Shown here: positions 34,167 to 44,662 of the stretch, piece by piece
How the letters are laid out: each line of letters starts with the position of its first letter
Position numbering within the stretch: position 1 is the stretch's first letter
Assembly (NCBI GenBank): GCA_036245525.1
Contig: BTPG01000005.1
Location: forward strand, 181,139,838 to 181,203,837
DNA length: 64,000 nt
Reading direction: 5' to 3'
Origin: Semisulcospira habei
Lineage: Eukaryota; Mollusca; Gastropoda; Semisulcospiridae
Program-made: the position numbers and the translations under genes
The notes under the pieces: generated by a model
The model's input: the letters and a program-made list of their open reading frames with translations, nothing else
Database searches by the model: none
Told to the model about the DNA's origin: nothing

Positions 34167-34460
34167 CTAGAGGTCTTGTTGGTGCTGGAGGTACCTCTCA
34201 CATAGAACTCTCAGGTTGAAGATCTGCTCAGTTGTGCTGCGCCCTGGTCTAATGACTGCCTGTTTCTCAGCTATGATTTCCTCTGCCAGTGGCTTCAGCC
34301 TGTTCAGTAGGATCTTTAACATGACTTTGCTTGGGTGGCATATGAGACTAATCGTGCGATAATTCTGGCATTGATGTAAGTTGCCTTTTTTGAGGAGAGT
34401 TATTATAAGTGATTGGGTCCATGGTGTGGGCCAATCCCCTGACTGCCTGAGGACAATCAA
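34167..34460 (-). pseudogene. LINE-B reverse transcriptase fingers
   Basis: SLIITLLKKGNLHQCQNYRT followed by ISLICHPSKVMLKILLNRL and RPGRSTTEQIFNLRVLCE are conserved finger-region blocks. A TAG at 34167 ends the frame, yet the same frame continues HVFVDFKKAFDRV (motif A). One nonsense mutation therefore separates this piece from the palm. Confidence 0.85.
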
Positions 34461-34479
34461 TACAAGGGTATAAAATCCC

Positions 34480-34660
34480 CCCCCTCTCCCCCTCCACCCC
34501 CCCCCCCCCCTTGTTCTGAATTATTTAGCACTCGCGACTAATACGTCTAGAAGACCAGTAAACAACAACAAAACACAAACAATAATCATCAAAACCAACC
34601 AAACAACCTACCAAGCAAGCAAGCAACCAACCAACCAACCAAACAATAAACAATCAATAA
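34480..34660. repeat. C-rich tract and CAAC/CCAA simple sequence
   Basis: C runs at 34480-34510, then imperfect AACCAACCAAG repeats at about 34590-34645. No gene to 34958. Confidence 0.8.
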
Positions 34661-34958
34661 GAGAAATAAAACAAACAATTGTAAGTTACAACCTGTAATA
34701 CGCCCATTCCCCATATTTTCAGTGTTATATAAAAGAAAAATTATAATAAAAACCACGTGCGCAGTACACATGCTGACAAGAGAAATCGCTCCCTTGTTTA
34801 TTTTGTGAGTAATCGGAGAACTGACGCGCGTCAAGCGATGTGATTTTCTCATCTTTCAGCGCGGAACTATTCACCTTTGCACGCTATCCGATCTTACGTG
34901 AAAGGAAACATATATAGGTAGGTCCATCCTAATGTTGGGCAGAAAACCCACTCACCAG

Positions 34959-35058
34959 CGCGCAAAGGCCACCGGGCCGACGTCGGCCGCCGTTGGCCCG
35001 CGCACGTACTTGTGCTGGCCAACGGCGGCCGACGTCGGCCCGATTGCCTTTTGCGCGT
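34959..35058. mobile_element. HP-F palindrome, long form
   Basis: CGGGCCGACGTCGGCCGCCG pairs with CGGCGGCCGACGTCGGCCCG. Outer arms GCGCGCAAAGGC and GCCTTTTGCGCG extend it. Loop near GTACTTGT. Confidence 0.88.
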
Positions 35059-35127
35059 TCGGTCACAAACTACAAGGTTGGATCACAAATGTGTAGTTTA
35101 AGTCAGTGCGAAAATTTTCGCAAGGCT

Positions 35128-35607
35128 GCTCCTGAATCGGCTGGTACCTGCCATCGCCGAAGACCACCTCCCAGAGAACCAATGTAGCTTCAGAGCCAAC
35201 AGGAGCACCACCGACATGGTCTTTGTGCTGAGACAGCTTCAGGAGAAGTGCCGCGAGCAGAACAAAGGCCTGTACATAACGTTTGTTGACCTAACAAAAG
35301 CGTTCGACACTGTGAGCTGGCAAGGCATGTGGCAGATCCTGGAGCGACTTGGCTGTCCCCCAAAGTTCCTCAGCATGATCGTCCAGCTACACGATGACCA
35401 GCAAGGGCAGGTCAGACTCAAAAATGACCTCTCAGAACCATTTCCTATTCTCAACGGTGTAAAGCAGGGCTGCGTGCTGGCACCGACCCTCTTCACCATC
35501 TTTTTTAGCATGATGTTGAAGCAGGCCACAGTGGACCTCGACGATGACGATGCAGTGTACATCAGGCATCGTCTCGATAACAGCCTGTTCAACCCCAGAC
35601 GACTGTA
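35128..35607 (+). pseudogene. LINE-D2 reverse transcriptase, fingers to motif B
   Basis: Open from LLNRLVPAIAEDHLPENQ through VTF-type motif A (ITFVDLTKAFDTVS) and motif B (NGVKQGCVLAPTLFTIFF). There is no true start, because the element is 5'-truncated. A TAG at 35605-35607 ends the frame where the other copy reads on (RRLQAHTKTLDQL). Beyond it a single-base loss near 35650 destroys the FADD motif C frame. Confidence 0.88.
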
Positions 35608-35657
35608 GGCCCACACTAAAACCCTAGACCGACTGATTCATGAGCTGCTTTTGCTGA

Positions 35658-36339
35658 TGACGCTGCCCTCGTTGCACACACAGAGAGAGCCCTGCAGCGC
35701 ATCACGTCCGGCTTCGCAGACGCTGCCCAGCTCTTTGGACTCGAGGTCAGTCTGAAAAAGACAGAGGTCCTCCATCAACCGGCACCCACGGTAGAGCATC
35801 GCCCTCCCCACATCACCATCGGCGAGTCTGAACTAAAGTCAGTGCACCAGTTTACTTACCTTGGCTGCATCATCACGTCGGACGCCAAGCTGGACAAGAA
35901 GCTTGACAGCAGGCTGGCAAAAGCGAACAGTGCTTTCGGGCGACTATTCAAGCGGGTGTGGCACAATCAACAGCTGAAAACAGGCACCAAGATCAGCGTG
36001 TACAGAGCTGTCGTCCTCACCACCCTGCTGTATGGTTCCGAGTCCTGGGCCCTCTACCGCAGCCAACTACGACTCCTCGAACACTTCCACCAGCGCTGCC
36101 TGCGTACCATCCTGGGCATTCACTGGAGTAACTATGTCACCAATGTCGAGGTCCTTGAACAGGCAGAAACTGTGAGCATCGAGGCTTTGCTGCTGCGGAC
36201 GCAGCTCCGCTGGACGGGGCATGTCTCCAGGATGGAGGATCATCGCCTACCCAAGATCACCCTGTTCGGCGAGCTTGCCACTGGACACCGAGACAGAGGG
36301 GCACCAAAGAAGAAATACAAAGACTGTCTCAAGAAGTGA
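35658..36339 (+). pseudogene. LINE-D2 palm end, thumb and connector
   Basis: Resumes after the frameshift with ADDAALVAHTERALQR, then VHQFTYLGCIITSDAKLD (thumb), ALYRSQLRLLEHFHQRCLRT and GHVSRMEDHRLPKITLFGEL. A TGA at 36337 interrupts KK-SLSACQ. The distal part to about 36613 retains the zinc finger FPCSHCGQTCLSRIGLRSHE in other frames. Confidence 0.85.
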
Positions 36340-36646
36340 CTTAGTGCCTGCCAAATCGACCACCGCCAGTGGTCTTCGCTTGCTGCGGACCGCGACACCT
36401 GGCGCTCCACCATTTACAAGGCAGCCGTCTCCTTTGAGGACTCTCGCAGAGCTAGCCTTAAGGACAAGCGGCTCAGGAGGAAAAAACAGAGATGCCGCAA
36501 CTCAGAACCCTGGCCAGACCTTCCCCTGCAGCCACTGCGGTCAAACCTGCCTGTCCCGAATTGGCCTCCGCAGCCACGAGGAGGCCTGCAGGCGTCGTGG
36601 GCAACCCCTATAAAATCTTCGTTCGCGAAGTCAAGCCAAAAGAGAT

Positions 36647-36649
<3 letters not shown>

Positions 36650-36735
<86 letters not shown>
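36650..36735. repeat. (GA)n tail of LINE-D2
   Basis: Begins directly after the element's 3' sequence (AAAAGAGATAGAGAGAG). Confidence 0.92.
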
Positions 36736-36737
<2 letters not shown>

Positions 36738-36827
36738 AGCCAGTATAGCAGCCCCTTACTGTCTCGCAGTATAGTGAACAAGTCAGTTTTTATAGAGCTC
36801 TACTAGCCTTAAACCTGGCCCAGTCTG

Positions 36828-36892
36828 CACTAGGCATAGATTCTAATGAGCCTCTGCATGAAGCTGGGGCCCATTATAATCTATGTCTCTTG
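36828..36892. mobile_element. HP-A hairpin, degenerate
   Basis: TAGGCATAGATTCTAATGAG pairs with CCCATTATAATCTATGTCTC, again with matched differences (TCTAAT / ATTATA). Confidence 0.65.
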
Positions 36893-37370
36893 CCGACGGT
36901 GAACTTCTAGTCAATTTGCATCCTCAGACGGAGAGAAATAGTAACAATACCGGCTATTTATATAGGCGCTTTTCCCAATTCTGCGAACCTGCGAGAAGCC
37001 GTCGGAATTAACTCTGTTCAGCTCTATCGGCGGAGGGTCTTTTGACGGCTCTCCTGACAGAGCTTATTTGAGTGTGGTATAAGAGTCGCCGGCCAAGTGT
37101 GCAAGAGGTGGCCGGACCGCGGCGTGACCGGGTCTGTCTATTGTCAGCGCGTTGGCCAACCTTCGGTTGTGGCTCCAATGTCGAACGGGCCTCCAGAAAA
37201 AGGCTAGCAGATATTTCAGTCATTCACGTGGGTGTACTCTTACTTCAGTCATAATACTATTAGTGCGGGCCGGTACCGGTTAACAGCAGGAATAGGCGTT
37301 GTTAGGAAATCAGAAATAAGTCAACAGTGCACGTGTTTCGCCGACGAAAAACGTGGTCGGGTGTTTGTCC
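36893..37370. other. No recognisable feature
   Basis: Unique sequence between HP-A and REP-L. No coding motif. Confidence 0.45.
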
Positions 37371-37373
37371 GGG

Positions 37374-37630
37374 TTTTTAATCCACCTTTTTCCTCAAAGC
37401 ACGTGCAATGTTGACTGACCTACTTCTAATTTCCGGAAGTCGTTTATTGCTGCCTGTAGAAGCCGCCATGCGCATTTCAGAAGCTGGGTTGCACTTTAAG
37501 GGTAATGCGGCCCGGGCTTTGTCAAAGTGACAGGTCTTCGAGAATAACCTTCTCTGATTTATTATTAGTCTTTTCCAGCACGGTAAGATATCGATCAAAG
37601 GCACACACACACACACACACGGCGCGCGCG

Positions 37631-37667
<37 letters not shown>
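37374..37667. repeat. REP-L (uninterrupted copy) with (CA)n/(GC)n end
   Basis: Matches 41731-43250 in blocks: ATCCACC, CGTGCAATGTTGAC, CTGCCTGTAGAAGC, then GGTAATGCGGCCCGGGCTTT and GTCAAAGTGACAGGTCTTCG. Both copies end in a (CA)n array, here 37602-37667 with a central (GC)n. Confidence 0.85.
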
Positions 37668-38204
37668 CGCATGCTATACGCACATACTTTGAACGTACTC
37701 ACGCAAGCACGCACACGCCGACGGTGCCGACACTTACTAAAGCACGCGCAAACGCACACACTCACGCATTGTGTAAGTGCCGCTTGCGCTGCTGTTGAAC
37801 TTTCCTCATCGGACGGTTTTTTTTTTCTTTTCAGTAAACTGCTCTCTAGAGGTGCATTCACAAAAGTCTGAGCAAGACAGGACTCGCCTTATTTATGTGC
37901 AGCAGAAATAACGACTCACCACACAGACAACTTGGCAAAAACATCCCCCAGCACAGTGTGAAGTGTGCACCTGCACATCAAGAGCTTCGCCAGATAGCAG
38001 GTACAAATTTGCAAGCATTTTACATGTGGTAAAATGATTACGCAACCAGAAAAAAGAACTGAATGTCGGCTTTTACAAAAATGAAGTAGCACTGACTACA
38101 TCTTAGGCACTTGATGAGTGCATGTTTTTGATACAAAAACTGCGAGTCAGCCCTCTCGAGCAGACGCCTCGCACCAGTATGTTCCAGTTCGCAAGAGGTC
38201 ATTA
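37668..38204. other. No recognisable feature
   Basis: Begins with decaying CA-rich sequence, then unique DNA. Confidence 0.4.
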
Positions 38205-38282
38205 GGCCGAAGTCGGCTGCATGGGGCCCGCGCACGACTGTGCACGGGCCCACTGCAGCCGACTTTGGGCTGATAACCTGAG
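38205..38282. mobile_element. HP-F palindrome, diverged
   Basis: GGCCGAAGTCGGCTGCATGG pairs with CACTGCAGCCGACTTTGGGC. Both arms share the CTGCA change relative to the family CGGCG. Confidence 0.75.
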
Positions 38283-38465
38283 GTGAGCCATGCACACGCG
38301 AGAGGGCGCTGACTGGCAATTTCAAATAAAACGCGCAAGCGTCGGGTGCCTGTGTACGACACACAATTTCGCCGCGAACTTGTATCAGACTCACTCACAC
38401 ACAAGTAGTAATCTTTCGCCCAAACGCCCGCCTTCCCGAACTCAGGGGAGCCCATCTAGCTGATG

Positions 38466-38570
38466 GAGATGGATCATCGGTAGTGACAGTTCAAGGGTAG
38501 TGTCAGGTTAGCTTTGCCACTTGGAAGGCATGCGCAAAGCTAATCTGGAACTACCATTGAATTGGTTGGA
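38466..38570. mobile_element. HP-B hairpin
   Basis: ACAGTTCAAGGGTAGTGTCA with a degenerate right arm. First of three HP-B copies within 430 bp. Confidence 0.7.
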
Positions 38571-38665
38571 GCATAATTATGGAGCTCTATTGTTCCTAAC
38601 TGTACTAAATGCCGCACTCAAACAACCATCCTAAGCTCAACTTCTATTAGTCAGAAAGCTGCCTG

Positions 38666-38738
38666 AAACTCAAAGGGTAGCGCCAGATTAGCTTGGCGGA
38701 AACAAAGGCGCCAAGCTAATCTAGCACTACCCTGGCTT
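38666..38738. mobile_element. HP-B hairpin
   Basis: AGGGTAGCGCCAGATTAGCT with GGCGCCAAGCTAATCTAGCA; outer arms lost. Confidence 0.75.
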
Positions 38739-38796
38739 TCAACTGATTTGAGAACTCTACTTTACCCTGACATGCTACCACAGGATGTGCCGGTAC

Positions 38797-38888
38797 CGAT
38801 CATGATAGTTCAAGGATGGTGTCGGAATAGCTTGGCGCCTGTAGGCGCCAAGCTATTCCGACAACACCTTTGAACTATCATGGTCGAT
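38797..38888. mobile_element. HP-B hairpin, arm-matched variant
   Basis: GTGTCGGAATAGCTTGG pairs with CCAAGCTATTCCGACAAC: both arms changed from CCAGAAT/ATTCTGG to TCGGAAT/ATTCCGA. Confidence 0.88.
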
Positions 38889-38889
38889 C

Positions 38890-39508
38890 TGTCTCCAGAA
38901 CTGTGGCGCAAGTTTCAAAGGATATCATCAAAACATGATAACTTCATCCTCAGGATTTAATGAGGTGCACTCACTGAAGTGGGGTGTCGAACAAGAGATC
39001 CGCAGATGCAACAGATTATCATCTCTATTTCTTGCACATGGACACTTGACAGATGGGGGCCGGGAGGGACTGATTGACTACCAGCGGTCGCCCTTTACTC
39101 TAAACTCATCTTCCAGGCCCGACATCAGTGCCGGCCGGCGAGACACCAAAGGCCCTCAGTTCAACCGGACCGACCCACAGAATAACTACGGGATGTTGAC
39201 TGTAGGACTAACAACACCCAGCATGTATCGCTTGGACAAGGCAGCATGACACAGGGTCCATAAACTGCAGAACCTGCTGCAAGCCACCACGCTTATGAGA
39301 AATCACATGTAGTCATGAAGAAATCACCTGTCTGTACCCACCTAGATGTTAGTGTATAATGACGCGCGACAGCTTTCTGCACCCCTTGAGAGAGCGCCTG
39401 TTATGACCACTTTTTTCTTGCAAAAAAAGAAAAAAGAAGTAGTTGCTCAAAGAGGTTCTACTGCGCCAAAGCACGCCAACAATTCTACTGCAACAGTGCG
39501 CCTTCGAC
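38890..39508. other. No recognisable feature
   Basis: A 104-codon plus frame (38935-39249) has no domain or motif that I recognise. Treated as chance. Confidence 0.4.
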
Positions 39509-39638
39509 CTGGTAAATCCAAGGGACACAATTGCAGTGCGCCTCAATTGATCAGTTTTCATGTCGTACTCTGTAGGTGATAGCTGTCCCAGTGCTGTCCC
39601 CCACAGGCTTAACCCGCCCTTCACGACCGTCCATTATC
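39509..39638 (+). mobile_element. SINE 3' fragment, old
   Basis: CCTGGTAAATCCAAGGGACA and TTGATCAGTTTTCATGTCGT and ACGACCGTCCATTATCAC follow the order of the SINE at 26320, with many substitutions. Confidence 0.65.
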
Positions 39639-39698
39639 ACACTTGCAGCTTAGTCTATACCACATTACTGCCGAGGAAAAGTGAAACACGATGCAACT

Positions 39699-39765
39699 GC
39701 AAGAGGCATAGATCCTCATGAGCCCCCGCGACTGCGGGGGCTCATGAGGAGTCTATGCCTCTTGC
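39699..39765. mobile_element. HP-A hairpin
   Basis: Near-perfect stem, one extra base in the right arm (GAGGAGTCTATGCC), CGACTGCG centre. Confidence 0.9.
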
Positions 39766-40161
39766 CGTGACCAGTTTGTACTATGATCCAGGTTCCATCG
39801 TTGAAAACTGTCAGACACACAATATGCGTCCAGTTGCAGGGAAGGCGTTAAACCTGAATCGACCGCCAACCATCCTGGCCACTTGACGTAATCAAAACAG
39901 TTGCGTCACTTTAGCACTCGTCTACAAGTGGTTCTTTTCGTCTGTGAGTAAATACGGTTGTGTGGCGGCCTGCGATTGAGACCGTACGCCAAGTTACGGC
40001 TGTGCTGTAGGGTTGGGCGCAACGCGCCGGAGAGCAGCGTCATAAAACGCTATCTAAACAAAAGCTGGCCAAGAGCATCAGGCACGACTGCTTGAGCTAT
40101 CACGACTTGCTCACCTCGCATGAATCGCTTCGCATATTCACGTGACATGGGCAGATGATTA

Positions 40162-40241
40162 GATCGTAAACTCCCAGAACTAAATGACTTGCATTCTAGA
40201 GTCGGAATGCAAGTCACGATTTAGATCTGTGATTTTACGAG
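40162..40241. mobile_element. Unclassified inverted repeat
   Basis: ACTAAATGACTTGCATTC pairs with GAATGCAAGTCACGATTTAG; outer GATCGTAAA with TTTTACGA. Confidence 0.7.
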
Positions 40242-40310
40242 TTAACGCATACGCCATTAACCCTTTGGCTGTAGTTAAGCTATCCATCACTTCCGTCTCC
40301 AGAACGTTAA

Positions 40311-40507
40311 CCCCTTCACTGCCAGAGGACGCAGATTGCGTTCCTGAAATCTGTGTTCTTGGAACAATCGCTCACAGAAACATAGACACAAAGTGGCGGC
40401 AGCAAGAGGCACAGATCCTCATGAGCCCCCGCAACTGCGGGGGGCTCACGAGGGTCTGCGTCTCTTGCAGAGTGGATCGCGTGCAATTTTTCTCGGCAGT
40501 GAAGGGG
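40311..40507. mobile_element. HP-A element, intact ends, TTAA-flanked
   Basis: TTAA at 40307 and 40508. Terminal repeats CCCCTTCACTGCC are perfect for 13 bp. The central hairpin (40402-40468) carries mismatches. 197 bp in all, no ORF. Confidence 0.92.
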
Positions 40508-40511
40508 TTAA

Positions 40512-41088
40512 GGTCATTCCAAGACTTTAAAAAATTGACGTCAGTGTTACTACACCCCCACACCGCATTTCCACGCCAACAAGCATCGTAAAAGCTACGA
40601 AGAACAAACCCGGAAACCGATTATCCGCCTGCTAATGGCCGCAGATGCGAGCTGTTTGATTGGGTGATCCGTTAGGCGGCTTAAAGTGTCCCTCCTCATG
40701 AAAATGAAAATGAAAGTCGAACAGATTTTTTTCTTGTAACACGTACAGAAAACGGAGGATAGCAGCGTATAAAGCCAAATAGCGTGTACCGAAGCGTGAG
40801 GTGTCGTTATGTTTAATATGCAGGCCGGTGTGCAGTGGAACCCCCAGGGAAAGAGACGGGTCGGCCCCCCCTCGCCCTAAGACCACCTGGAGACGATCCT
40901 GTGAAGAGGAAATGAAGAGCTGCAACCTGTCGTGGGGTGAACGGGAAAAGGCTGCCTAGAATCGAGTGCGCTTGAAGACTGTTGCAGAGGCCCTTTGTTC
41001 CACGAGGAATCCAAGGAATTAAGCAAGTAAGCAAGAAAGAACCGCAGTGACAGCTACAATGACCCTTTGAAGTGAAAGCGATCAAACT
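40512..41088. other. No recognisable feature
   Basis: Unique sequence. No repeat or gene evidence. Confidence 0.4.
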
Positions 41089-41151
41089 GCAAGAGGCATA
41101 GATCCTCAAGAGCCCCCGCGACTGCGGGGGCTCAGGGTCCATGACTCTTGC
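41089..41151. mobile_element. HP-A hairpin
   Basis: GCAAGAGGCATAGATCCTCA with a right arm shortened by a small deletion (GCTCAGGGTCCATGAC). Confidence 0.85.
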
Positions 41152-41160
41152 CGAGACCAA

Positions 41161-41720
41161 ATAGGTGATTGCCAAGCGTGCAAAATTCAGACGGCGGAGA
41201 AGAACCCAACAAAGAAAGATGCATGCTTATAAATGACAGTTACAACACAATTTATTAACACATTCAGCCCTGACACACTATAACAGGAGATGGGTCGACC
41301 ATGATAATTCAAGGGTAGTGACAGATTAGCTTGGCGCCTGTCGGCGCCAAGCTAATCTGGCACTACCCTTGAATTATCATGGTCGATCCATCTAGTCCTG
41401 CAACAGGTACGGCATAGTCGTTCGATGACGCCTCCAAAATTTGGGAAATACGTGCGTCGGGCTAAATGAGTTAATATTACGGGCATCAACAACAACAACA
41501 AATTGCAAATAAACAAACAAGTAAACAATTCAGTTGCTATTTTGCATCCTCACTCTGACGCGATAATGAGTAGCGACTGAACTGTGTACTTGTCTGTCTA
41601 TTGTGAAATATTAATAAACTGCGTTGTTACTGTCAATTCTATGCGTGTTTCTTTCTCCGTTGGGTTCTTCTCTGCTTGTTTGTGTGTCTATTGTCAAAGT
41701 ATATTAATAAATTGTGTCGT
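41161..41720. mobile_element. FB foldback copy hosting an HP-B insertion
   Basis: Left arm AAGAACCCAACAAAGAAAGA and TACAACACAATTTATTAA, right arm TTCTATGCGTGTTTCTTTCT and CCGTTGGGTTCTTCTCTGC. Older than the 29765 copy: arms diverged. Interrupted at TTAA by the element at 41259-41470. Confidence 0.8.
41259..41470. mobile_element. HP-B element inserted at TTAA within FB
   Basis: 212 bp between TTAA at 41255 and 41471. Ends CACATTCAGCCCTGAC and GTCGGGCTAAATGAG are inverted. Central hairpin 41296-41386. The uninterrupted FB copy at 29820-29840 has a single TTAA at this place (TTTATTAATATTTCGGG). Confidence 0.93.
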
Positions 41721-41837
41721 AACCGTCCTGGCTTTCAATCCACCGTTTTCCTCGCCGGTAACACGTGCAATGTTGACCTACTTCTGATTTCCGGAGTCTT
41801 CTAATGCTGCCTGTAGAAGCGGCCGCCGTGCGTATTT

Positions 41838-43117
41838 ACACTCTACACTAACGATTGTAGTGGCACTGACTCTACCCTTCTTATAAAATACTCGGATGAC
41901 ACTGCCTTAGAAGACCTCTCCAATAATGATGCGACTTACTTTGGAGAAGTAGAACGTTTTAGTGTTTGGTGTAAAGATTTTCTAGACCTAAATCAGTGTG
42001 AGTAAGACCAAGGCACTACTGATAGACTTTCGTAGAAACCCTGCCCCTGTCCCTGTTCTGATGATTGATGATGTGTATGTTGAGCGTGTGACTGAGTATA
42101 AGTATCTTGGAACAGTTATAGATGATAAGCTGTCCTTTAACGCAAACACCACCGTCATACACAAGAAATGTCAGTCACGCATCTACTGCCTCCAGAAACT
42201 CAGGAAGCTGAATGTGAACCCCTCTGTCCTTCAGACTTTCTACTGCTCTTTTATTGAGTCTGTCATCACTTTCGGTTCTGTGTGCTGGTATGGAGGTCTG
42301 AGTGTGAAGAACAAGAACACCCTGGCACGAATGGTAAACATCTGCAGCAAAGTGACTGTCAGTAAGCAAGCCAGTGTGGAGTCCCTGTATGAACAGCGTG
42401 TGGTGAGAAAGGGTAGGAGGATAGCTTCAGACAGATCCCATGTCCTTGCCCACCTCTAAGAACTCCTCCCCTCTGGCCGCAGACTCCGCACGCACAAATC
42501 TAGGACACTCAGACTACAGCACAGTTTCATACCCAAATCCATCACTCTAAGCAATCCGTAGGTACATCCATGCATACCCAAACCTAACTCCTCCCCCTAT
42601 CCTCCTTTACCTGTGCAATCAGTAGGAATGGAGCTTGTTGATTTTAAAGAAGTGATTATATTGTGTTTTATTTGGTGCCGAACATGGATATATTGGGATT
42701 TTTGTTACTGAGTGTTTACCCACTAATTATTTTACTAAGGTAGATTTTAATTACGCAGCTTGTGCAATAAATGTAATAATGTATTGGGACGTTTGTATAA
42801 TAAGTAGTGAGGGTTAGGATTAGGTTGAAACACGCGTATTATGTATGCATGTGTAGAGGTGGGCGTGAATGTATAAGTGCCGCTCAGTTCAGTCCATAAA
42901 AGATGTTTATGTGTGAGATGTGTAAGAATTATTTGTAAAGATTTTGTGGTGTTCACTTATGTCCATTTGGAATTTATAGCTGTGCAAGTGCAGGGAGAAA
43001 ATGTTCATTATTATGTTATAATGTTTTCATGTCTTGTTTGTACTATTTGTTATAAATGTACCACAATCGAATTTCTCTTTTCGAGATAATAAAGTACTCT
43101 TATTCTTATTCTTATTT
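41838..43117 (+). mobile_element. LINE-C, CR1/L2/Rex-like 3' part
   Basis: Starts in the RT palm (LYTNDC..., KYSDDTAL), runs through the thumb and C-terminus, then a 600-bp 3' UTR ending GATAATAAAGTACTCTTATT with ATTCTT repeats. ATTT lies at both junctions as a possible 4-bp duplication. 5'-truncated. Confidence 0.85.
41998..42459 (+). pseudogene. LINE-C reverse transcriptase thumb and C-terminus
   Basis: Encodes KTKALLIDFRR, ERVTEYKYLGTVIDDKLSFN, HKKCQSRIYCLQKLRKLNVN, ITFGSVCWYGGLSVKNKN and YEQRVVRKGRRIA, blocks of the CR1/L2/Rex thumb. Upstream (41840-41998), in another frame, is the catalytic block KYSDDTA (YSDD in place of YADD), separated by a stop and frameshift at 42000. A stop at 42457 precedes ELLPSGRRLRTHKSRTLRLQ, the usual tail. 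Dead copy. Confidence 0.85.
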
Positions 43118-43242
43118 ATTTCATCAGCTGGCTTGCGGTGACTTTACGGGTAATGCGGCCCGGGCTTTGTCAAAGTGACAGGTCTTCGAGAATGACCTTC
43201 TCTGATTTATTATTAGTCTTTTCTAGCAAGATAAGATATTGA

Positions 43243-43250
43243 TCACACAC

Positions 43251-43324
<74 letters not shown>
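43243..43324. repeat. (CA)n microsatellite
   Basis: Follows REP-L at the position of the 37602 array. Then an FB scrap (TTTCTAAGCGTGGTTTTTTC) at about 43361. Confidence 0.93.
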
Positions 43325-43326
<2 letters not shown>

Positions 43327-43617
43327 ATGACACGCACACAATTGTGTCGTTATACAGTCCTTTCTAAGCGTGGTTTTTTCTCCGCTTGTTTCTTCTCTAA
43401 AAGTGAGGGCGAATTCGTGTGTCCGATAGGAATGTTTTCAAGTGCTGTCCTATTTCTTTGGGTTCTGCATCTCAGCTCAGAATACATTTTGATGGTTACA
43501 CGCACCTGGCAGTCATAACCCCCCGTACACGAAGGTAATTAATTCACGTTGAAAAGAAAACGTACCGCAAAGTAATGCGTCATTTGCATAAAAGGCAGAT
43601 TACCTTCTTCTCGACTT
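43325..43617. other. FB scrap, otherwise nothing
   Basis: Only the FB fragment (43345-43400) is recognisable. Confidence 0.4.
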
Positions 43618-43721
43618 GACCCCTTTGCTGCCAGTGGACGTAGATTCCACTTTTGAAATCTTTGTAAATTCAATGTCGAAAATCTTCGGCCGTCGAAGGA
43701 ACATGGATACCAAAAGGTTTC

Positions 43722-43788
43722 AGCAAGAGGTATAGATCTTCATGGGCCCCCGCTGACGCGGGGGCCCATGAAGATCTATACCTCTTGC
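43722..43788. mobile_element. HP-A hairpin, perfect and arm-matched
   Basis: GCAAGAGGTATAGATCTTCA with GGGCCCCCGC. The right arm has the exactly complementary changes (TGAAGATCTATACCTCTTGC). The longer element begins GACCCCTTTGCTGCC at about 43619 and ends GGCAGTGAACGGGTTAC. Confidence 0.92.
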
Positions 43789-43829
43789 ACTTGAGTTGCG
43801 TTCGATTTCTCCTGGCAGTGAACGGGTTA

Positions 43830-44486
43830 CAACGTTGCATAAAGTAAAACCCTTTCTGCGTATTATAGTCCTTGATATACAATTGGCAATAATGCACAGA
43901 GTAGACTGAAAAATCGATAGAGGAAAAGCTTTTAACTTCGAAAGAGGTTTTATTTTACGCAATTAACGTAGTGCTCTCGGAACATTTTAGTAACCATTTT
44001 CTAGTAGTGGGATCGTAGCTGTGGAAACAAGTGCATTGTTTCTGAACAAAGCGGACACAGAATGGGTTCTTTCTGTCTTATACTCCTAGCAATCACTGCA
44101 AACCATTCCCTAATCGGAACATTGACACTAATGGAAAGTAGAAAGCCGTTTCCCTTGATGGTGGGGGGGGGGGGGGAGGGGGGGGGGGGCAATTAGCGAA
44201 CAGTGACGGTTAAAGATGAATCTTCAGATTAACTTATACGCATGCGCAAGTGTTTGCCGCGTGTCCGGCCTCACCACAGCACGTCTACAATGCGTTAGTC
44301 TGTAAATCATGCCCGCCTTCGTTCGCTAAAACTAGCGTGACTAATGAACAGTAACAGGTTCCATGGACTACACACTTGAACAGATCTCTGTGCAGTATTA
44401 ATCACCGTTGCCAGCCCATGCAACCGTGATGCACGGAGAAGAAAGAATGATCTTGATCGTTGGTTGGTTGCCTGTACACTTTGATA
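43830..44486. other. G-rich tract, otherwise nothing
   Basis: A G-rich run at 44162-44191. The rest is unique non-coding DNA. Confidence 0.5.
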
Positions 44487-44560
44487 CGTTCAAGAGTGGT
44501 CGCGGCCAAAACAGCTTGGAGCCAAGCTATTCTGGCATCACTCTCGAACACTCATAGTCG
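44487..44560. mobile_element. HP-B hairpin, degenerate
   Basis: GTTCAAGAGTGGTCGCGGCC pairs with ATTCTGGCATCACTCTCGAAC; short AGCTTGGAGCCAAGCT centre. Confidence 0.7.
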
Positions 44561-44574
44561 TTACACCTCCTACA

Positions 44575-44662
44575 ATGGTATGACGCCTGTGGGAGCCCAA
44601 CCATGAGATGGCCTTAGTCGCCTGCTCCACGTTAAACCCAAATAACTAACTAACTAACCACG
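44575..44662 (+). mobile_element. LINE-E 3' tail fragment
   Basis: GAGATGGCCTTAGTCGCCTG, CACGTTAAACCCAAATAACT and TAAC repeats match the last 50-60 bp of LINE-E at 49662. Confidence 0.8.

Larger units (their letters stand above)
33062..34468 (-). mobile_element. LINE-B, 5'-truncated non-LTR retrotransposon
   Basis: The minus-strand reading covers RT fingers to C-terminus and ends in a GATATAGATAGATAG tail (about 33062-33078). The 5' end is cut near 34468 before a C-rich tract. Several stops and frameshifts. Clade uncertain (RTE- or jockey-related by motif style). Confidence 0.85.
35110..36640 (+). mobile_element. LINE-D, truncated second copy
   Basis: Begins abruptly within the RT domain (GAAAATTTTCGCAAGGCTGC) and ends with the shared 3' sequence ATCTTCGTTCGCGAAGTCAAG, after which a (GA)n array replaces the tail of the full-length copy at 57276. 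Closely similar to that copy at the protein level but carries more lesions. Confidence 0.9.
41731..43250. repeat. REP-L copy interrupted by LINE-C
   Basis: Left half 41731-41837, right half about 43118-43250, together collinear with 37374-37600. Ends in (CA)n at 43243-43324. Confidence 0.85.

Noticed and set aside
35239..35616. 125-codon minus-strand frame opposite LINE-D2
   Set aside because: Antisense shadow of the RT; the same shadow appears opposite the other copy at 58219-58683.
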